Below, piece after piece: positions 60,547 through 64,000 of a DNA stretch of 64,000 bases (positions are counted from its first letter, which is position 1; the number at the start of each line of letters is the position of its first letter). The stretch comes from a virus, in the IMG/VR virus record IMGVR_UViG_3300008952_000015, positions 1 through 64,000 of that record, one strand, 5' to 3'. The translations under genes were made by a program, and so were the position numbers. A model generated the notes under the pieces. That model worked only from the letters and a program-made list of their open reading frames with translations, did no database searches and was not told the origin of the DNA.

Positions 60547-61689
60547 TTACCGATTCTTGCTTTCAATAACTACTTTCTTTCCATACGGGAATTGAACCCC
60601 AGCATCCTGCTCACATACAGCCCATAACATTCGAGTCTTAGGCTTAGATGGGAATGGGGCATAACCATCTGTGAATACCACTAAGCCATCATACTTGCGT
60701 TCATCTGCAAGATGAATTACCGGCTCAAAGCATGTTCCACCTCGACCAACTATATCAACCTTTGCCGCCTTTTTGCTAAAGGGCTTAGGGTCGCCATGTA
60801 GCCTTGTATCAAATTGAATAAAGTCAACCTCTACATGGTCTATCATTCCATTTAATTCTGTAACAAAGTATTCTAGCTGAGAGTCCGAAACAGACCCAGA
60901 GGTATCAAACGCCACAAGCAATCGACTTGTGTAGTTTCTCTTAGAGCCAGGAGAGGTGAAACCATATCGTCTATTTGGCCTCATTCGGGTGCTCTTTCGC
61001 CCCATAAGAACAAGCTTATTAATAAACCACCTTACTTCCTTCTTCCAATTAACAACTGGCTTATTGGCGGCTATAATCTGGGAAGCTATATTTCCGCTAA
61101 TAGAACCCCAGCCCTTTTTCTCCTGCTCTTTAATAGCTTTCTCTGCGATGTTTCTGACCTTCTCTTCGACAATATCATCGTCAAAGTCATCCCACATAGA
61201 GTGGTCATCAACGGTATCTCCTTTTCCTTCAATGAGTTCATCAAAGTCCTTTCCTTGGCCTTCGCACTCCTTCTTTAGCTTCTCGTAATACCACTCTGAA
61301 GACTGATTATCTTCCAGACCAAACTGATTAGGGTACAAAGCACCCTGCGGCAGACCCTCGATATGACAGTTAATTGCACAATCAGCAGCTATATTGTAGC
61401 CTCTAGGGTTATAAGCAAAGTGCTTAGCTCTAGTAAGATGGTGCAACAAAACGTGCAGAGCCTCATGCTTAAGAACACTTCTAAGCTCAGTCGTGCTAAG
61501 GCCATCTACAAAATCTGGATTATAGTAAAGTGCTAAGTCAACTCGTCTAATAACACCTACGGCAAGCGTTGGAATATCCTTTCTCTCCTTCTTATTAAGG
61601 TGAAGAAAGACCTCTCCGTATAGAGGCTGGAACGTAACAAGCTTTGAGATTGCCGACTCAAGTTTGTTCTTAACATTTGTGTTAGCCAT
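60547..61689 (-). CDS. VWA-domain / metallopeptidase-like protein paired with MoxR
   Basis: A 380-residue protein of the DUF2201/VWA-like type (COG3864). The N-terminal metallopeptidase-like HEALHVLLHH is at residues 75-84, with the HExxH-like pair and a further His. The C-terminal von Willebrand A domain starts LLVAFDTSGSVSDSQ (about 262-276), with the MIDAS DxSxS in full. A polar acidic linker of ~60 residues lies between. The pair of such a gene with a MoxR AAA+ ATPase is a known bacterial arrangement, usually assigned to chaperone- or insertase-like metal-site assembly. It is next to a MoxR gene here (70 bases apart). Confidence 0.88.
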   Translation of the reverse strand: MANTNVKNKLESAISKLVTFQPLYGEVFLHLNKKERKDIPTLAVGVIRRVDLALYYNPDFVDGLSTTELRSVLKHEALHVLLHHLTRAKHFAYNPRGYNIAADCAINCHIEGLPQGALYPNQFGLEDNQSSEWYYEKLKKECEGQGKDFDELIEGKGDTVDDHSMWDDFDDDIVEEKVRNIAEKAIKEQEKKGWGSISGNIASQIIAANKPVVNWKKEVRWFINKLVLMGRKSTRMRPNRRYGFTSPGSKRNYTSRLLVAFDTSGSVSDSQLEYFVTELNGMIDHVEVDFIQFDTRLHGDPKPFSKKAAKVDIVGRGGTCFEPVIHLADERKYDGLVVFTDGYAPFPSKPKTRMLWAVCEQDAGVQFPYGKKVVIESKNR

Positions 61690-61758
61690 AATTATAGTCT
61701 CCTGTGAAAGTTAAGACACCTTTTAACCCTGTGCCTTCCCGTGGGTAGAAATAAGGGC

Positions 61759-62835
61759 TTACGAAGAGAGATAAATCTGCTTCAAATGCTCCCTAAAATC
61801 TTCATCACTCTGCCATTCCATAACAATCTTCTTGCTCTTCTGACCACCGAGAAGGGCGACCCAAGCTTGCGAAGCAACATCATTTGGAAGCATCATAAAG
61901 AAGTCTCTCAAATTAGCTCGTTCCTTAGTCTTAGTCTTAGTCAAGCTTCTTTCATTAACCTCTGCAACAACCGAGCGAGAAAGGGCTGCGATAACTTCAA
62001 TGTCATTACAGGCAGACTCTACCTTACTCTTAACCTTCTCAAAGTTGTCCAAGACATCACTTGGCCGAAGCTGAGAGAATTCATTGGTCAGAAACTTCTG
62101 AAACATTACAGCAATCTCTCGACCGACCCAACCCTTAGTAACCTGAGTAAGCATACCATCATCTGTGCGCTTATCTAGACCCATAAGCTGCAAGGTATCA
62201 GAAAAGGCAACCCAGCTTCTTCGGGAAGGATAAACTCTACCAGCCTCAAGGTTTCCTACTGGTGGGTCAAGGAGGTTTTGATTACGATTAATAAACTCTA
62301 CTACAGCCTCATGGACACTATTTTGTCTGGCCCAATCTAGCCACTCTTGAGTAGATGGATCAAAGTCGATGTGGAACCATCTATCATGCAAAGCAGGATC
62401 AAGCTCCACTACATCGTAGTCTTCATCAGAGTTTACCGCAGAGACAACTCGCCATCCATCTGGAAGCTTCTCTCCATCCAAGCGCCTATCTAAGCAAATC
62501 TCAAAGACTGCTTGAAGAACATCCTTTGAAGCTCGATTAAGCTCATCAAAGAATAGAATACCCTTTGAGTCCTGTGCTTTAGGCCACCATTCTTGCTTCA
62601 AGAAACGAAGCACATCCTTCTCAGTATCTTTGTGAGGCATACCTTTAATGTCACCCACTTCACACTGAGAGAGTCTTACATCATAAAAGCCGTATGACTC
62701 ACCTGTTTCTTCTGTTAACTCATCAGCAACCTGCTTGACGACTGAGGACTTCCCCACGCCATGCTTTGCGTGAAGCATCACAGATTTATCTTTCGGCATC
62801 CTCTTTAGGATTTCCTTCGTTTGTTCAATGTTCAT
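61759..62835 (-). CDS. MoxR-type AAA+ ATPase
   Basis: A 358-residue AAA+ protein of the MoxR family. Walker A is HGVGKSSVVKQ (about 25-35), Walker B ILFFDELNRAS (about 94-104), and the sensor-like VVSAVNSDEDYDV lies near 130. WVGREIAVMFQKFLTN lies in the C-terminal lid. It precedes the VWA gene by about 70 bases, a typical MoxR-VWA pair. Probably remodels a partner or inserts metal. The ATG has GGAG at usual distance. Confidence 0.9.
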   Translation of the reverse strand: MNIEQTKEILKRMPKDKSVMLHAKHGVGKSSVVKQVADELTEETGESYGFYDVRLSQCEVGDIKGMPHKDTEKDVLRFLKQEWWPKAQDSKGILFFDELNRASKDVLQAVFEICLDRRLDGEKLPDGWRVVSAVNSDEDYDVVELDPALHDRWFHIDFDPSTQEWLDWARQNSVHEAVVEFINRNQNLLDPPVGNLEAGRVYPSRRSWVAFSDTLQLMGLDKRTDDGMLTQVTKGWVGREIAVMFQKFLTNEFSQLRPSDVLDNFEKVKSKVESACNDIEVIAALSRSVVAEVNERSLTKTKTKERANLRDFFMMLPNDVASQAWVALLGGQKSKKIVMEWQSDEDFREHLKQIYLSS

Positions 62836-62917
62836 GCTTTCTCCTTTTCAGCAAGATTCGATAATGGGACACTTCCCACGGAGCTATATAACTGATGTAG
62901 AAAATATTTCTACTTTT

Positions 62918-63277
62918 TTATTCTCCCTCTTCACCTGAGGGAGTATCTTCTTTTGGAAGGTCTGCTACGGCATCCCTGACCGAAGCCAGTCTTCCCTGAA
63001 ATGTCTTCAAAGAAGCTACCAAATCCCCTATAGACTCCGGTGAGTCTTGACCAAAAGCACCTCCATCAAATGCCTGTGAATCATAAGCTTGAGGATTAAG
63101 CAAAGATGAAAAGGTGCTTTTGATCGCCTCTAATCCATCCGAAGGCATAACCCCGTCCTCTCCTAATACAGAACCAGCAAAGCTTGTAGCGTCATTCAAT
63201 GTCTCTTCTATTGAAGAGAGCCTTGAACTAATATCCTCTAACTTGGATATAACCATTGTTTCAAAATCACTTGACAT
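62918..63277 (-). CDS. Hypothetical protein, 119 aa
   Basis: A helical, Ser/Asp-rich protein with an N-terminal coiled-coil-like region (MVISKLEDISSRLSSIEETL) and a low-complexity middle. GGAG precedes the ATG. It lies 8 bases after the IMPDH-family gene. Not recognised. Confidence 0.55.
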   Translation of the reverse strand: MSSDFETMVISKLEDISSRLSSIEETLNDATSFAGSVLGEDGVMPSDGLEAIKSTFSSLLNPQAYDSQAFDGGAFGQDSPESIGDLVASLKTFQGRLASVRDAVADLPKEDTPSGEEGE

Positions 63278-63285
63278 GTTTTCTC

Positions 63286-64000
63286 CTATTTTTTTGTTCC
63301 AAAAGCGTGAGACTCATCCAACGCAGATGGCGTTAACCTTATAAACCTAGAGTTATTTCTTAGGTCATTTAAATTGTAAGAGTTAGTATAAGTCATAGCT
63401 GACCTTAACCCCCCACAAAACTCATCTAAAATATAGTAAGCCTTTCCCTTTAAAGGGATATGTGTCGAAACACCTTCTGCACAAGTTCCAGGCTTAAGCC
63501 CCTCTCTCCTCTCCTCTTGAACCTCTTTTGATGCCATTCCTCTATAAACCTTAACTCTTCTGCCATCTAAAGAAATAACTTCCCCAGGAGACTCTATTGT
63601 TCCTGCAAATATTCGTCCGGCAATAATAGCATCTGCACCAGCAGCTAAGCTCTTAACAAAATCTGCTGGATACCTTATTCCCCCATCTGCTATAATAGAC
63701 ACCTTCCCAAATGTAGCACTACTTTCTCTGGCTGAGAAGCAGTCTGCAACAGAAGCAAGAGTTGGAACTCCTATCCCTGTCATTATCCTTGTCTTACAAA
63801 TTGATCCACCACCTATGCCAACTCTAATGGCACTTGCACCGGCTTCAGCAAGCCTAAGGAATCCTTTGCCTGTAGCTACATTTCCGGCTATAATAGGAAT
63901 ATTCCCAGATGTTTCTCTTTCCACCCACCTTATCATGTCTAGCATGTAACTTGAGTCGCCATTAGCAACGTCAATAGCAACAGCAGAAAGAGAGTCTTTA
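63286..64000 (-). CDS. IMP dehydrogenase / GMP reductase family protein, 5' part cut by window edge
   Basis: A purine-nucleotide enzyme of the IMPDH/GMPR TIM-barrel family. The frame stays open to base 64000, starting inside LSAVAIDVANGDSSYMLDM. The catalytic Cys loop GIGGGSICKTRIMTGIGVP, then IIADGGIRYPADFVKSL, then GRIFAGTIESPGE and RVKVYRGMASKE give the typical order. The C-terminal GGLRSAMTYTNSYNLNDLR is the known end. GuaB and GuaC share most of these motifs and the visible part is incomplete, so the exact reaction (IMP to XMP or GMP to IMP) is not certain. It probably adjusts the phage's purine supply. Confidence 0.88.
   Translation of the reverse strand, partial: KDSLSAVAIDVANGDSSYMLDMIRWVERETSGNIPIIAGNVATGKGFLRLAEAGASAIRVGIGGGSICKTRIMTGIGVPTLASVADCFSARESSATFGKVSIIADGGIRYPADFVKSLAAGADAIIAGRIFAGTIESPGEVISLDGRRVKVYRGMASKEVQEERREGLKPGTCAEGVSTHIPLKGKAYYILDEFCGGLRSAMTYTNSYNLNDLRNNSRFIRLTPSALDESHAFGTKK

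Noticed and set aside
62897-62919. Hairpin followed by a T6 run on the plus strand
   Set aside because: Only a 6-bp AT-rich stem; no plus-strand gene precedes it, and on the minus strand the hairpin is not followed by a U-run.
1-64000. tRNA, rRNA and CRISPR arrays
   Set aside because: I looked in every gap of 60 bases or more and saw no cloverleaf, rRNA block or regularly spaced repeat array.

Overview
The window reads as part of the genome of a large tailed bacteriophage (or a prophage of one). It has a complete large terminase, a portal, a small-terminase candidate and a probable prohead protease. It also has two huge fibre genes and a large phage-encoded replication and recombination set. 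No rRNA, tRNA, ribosomal-protein or central-metabolism operon is visible. Every gene I can support lies on the minus strand, so transcription runs from high to low coordinates. Genes are packed tightly, with many 1-4 nt stop/start overlaps and strong GGAG/AGGAG ribosome binding sites. The host cannot be named from this sequence.

Layout in the direction of transcription. (a) 64000-55638: nucleotide metabolism and protein quality control. This covers an IMP dehydrogenase/GMP reductase-family gene cut by the window edge, a MoxR-type AAA+ ATPase paired with a metallopeptidase-like/VWA protein, and an M16 peptidase. ThyX, ClpP, a DUF1360 membrane protein, a small heat-shock protein, a KhpA-like KH RNA-binding protein, an HNH protein and an HU-family protein follow. 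(b) 55616-46406: two giant fibre or adhesin genes that share an N-terminal module. (c) 46341-38098: small unknowns, a soluble FtsK-like ATPase, a DnaG-type CHC2 zinc domain, SbcD and SbcC (gp47/gp46), a structural-looking protein, a RecB/Cas4-like nuclease and a sigma-70-like factor. (d) 38105-29479: a 429-residue unknown and a 2294-residue unknown giant protein. (e) 29403-19010: DNA polymerase III alpha, small unknowns, an ssDNA-binding protein, RuvC-like, GroEL, RecA, the DnaG TOPRIM core and an HTH protein. (f) 18925-1: the packaging and head module. It runs through virion-like unknowns, the TerS candidate, a CCA/poly(A) polymerase-family protein, TerL, the portal, a DUF192-containing protein and a protease-like protein truncated by the window edge.

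The genes fit together as a replication-dedicated phage. PolC/DnaE-type polymerase, a primase split into two distant genes, SSB, RecA, SbcCD, RuvC and a RecB-like nuclease would handle replication, recombination and packaging substrates. ThyX and the IMPDH/GMPR homologue would feed nucleotide pools. GroEL, Hsp20, ClpP, M16 and MoxR/VWA would manage folding and turnover of very large virion proteins or of host proteins. A sigma-like factor and one T4-late-like TATAAATA element in front of the head-protease gene suggest a phage-controlled late programme.

Three convincing intrinsic terminators (near 15903-15946, 23926-23962 and 60505-60540) divide the minus-strand transcript. The only gene-free stretch above 150 bases (58363-58526) holds a perfect DnaA box, two near-matches and an AT-rich segment. 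No gap exceeds 300 bases.
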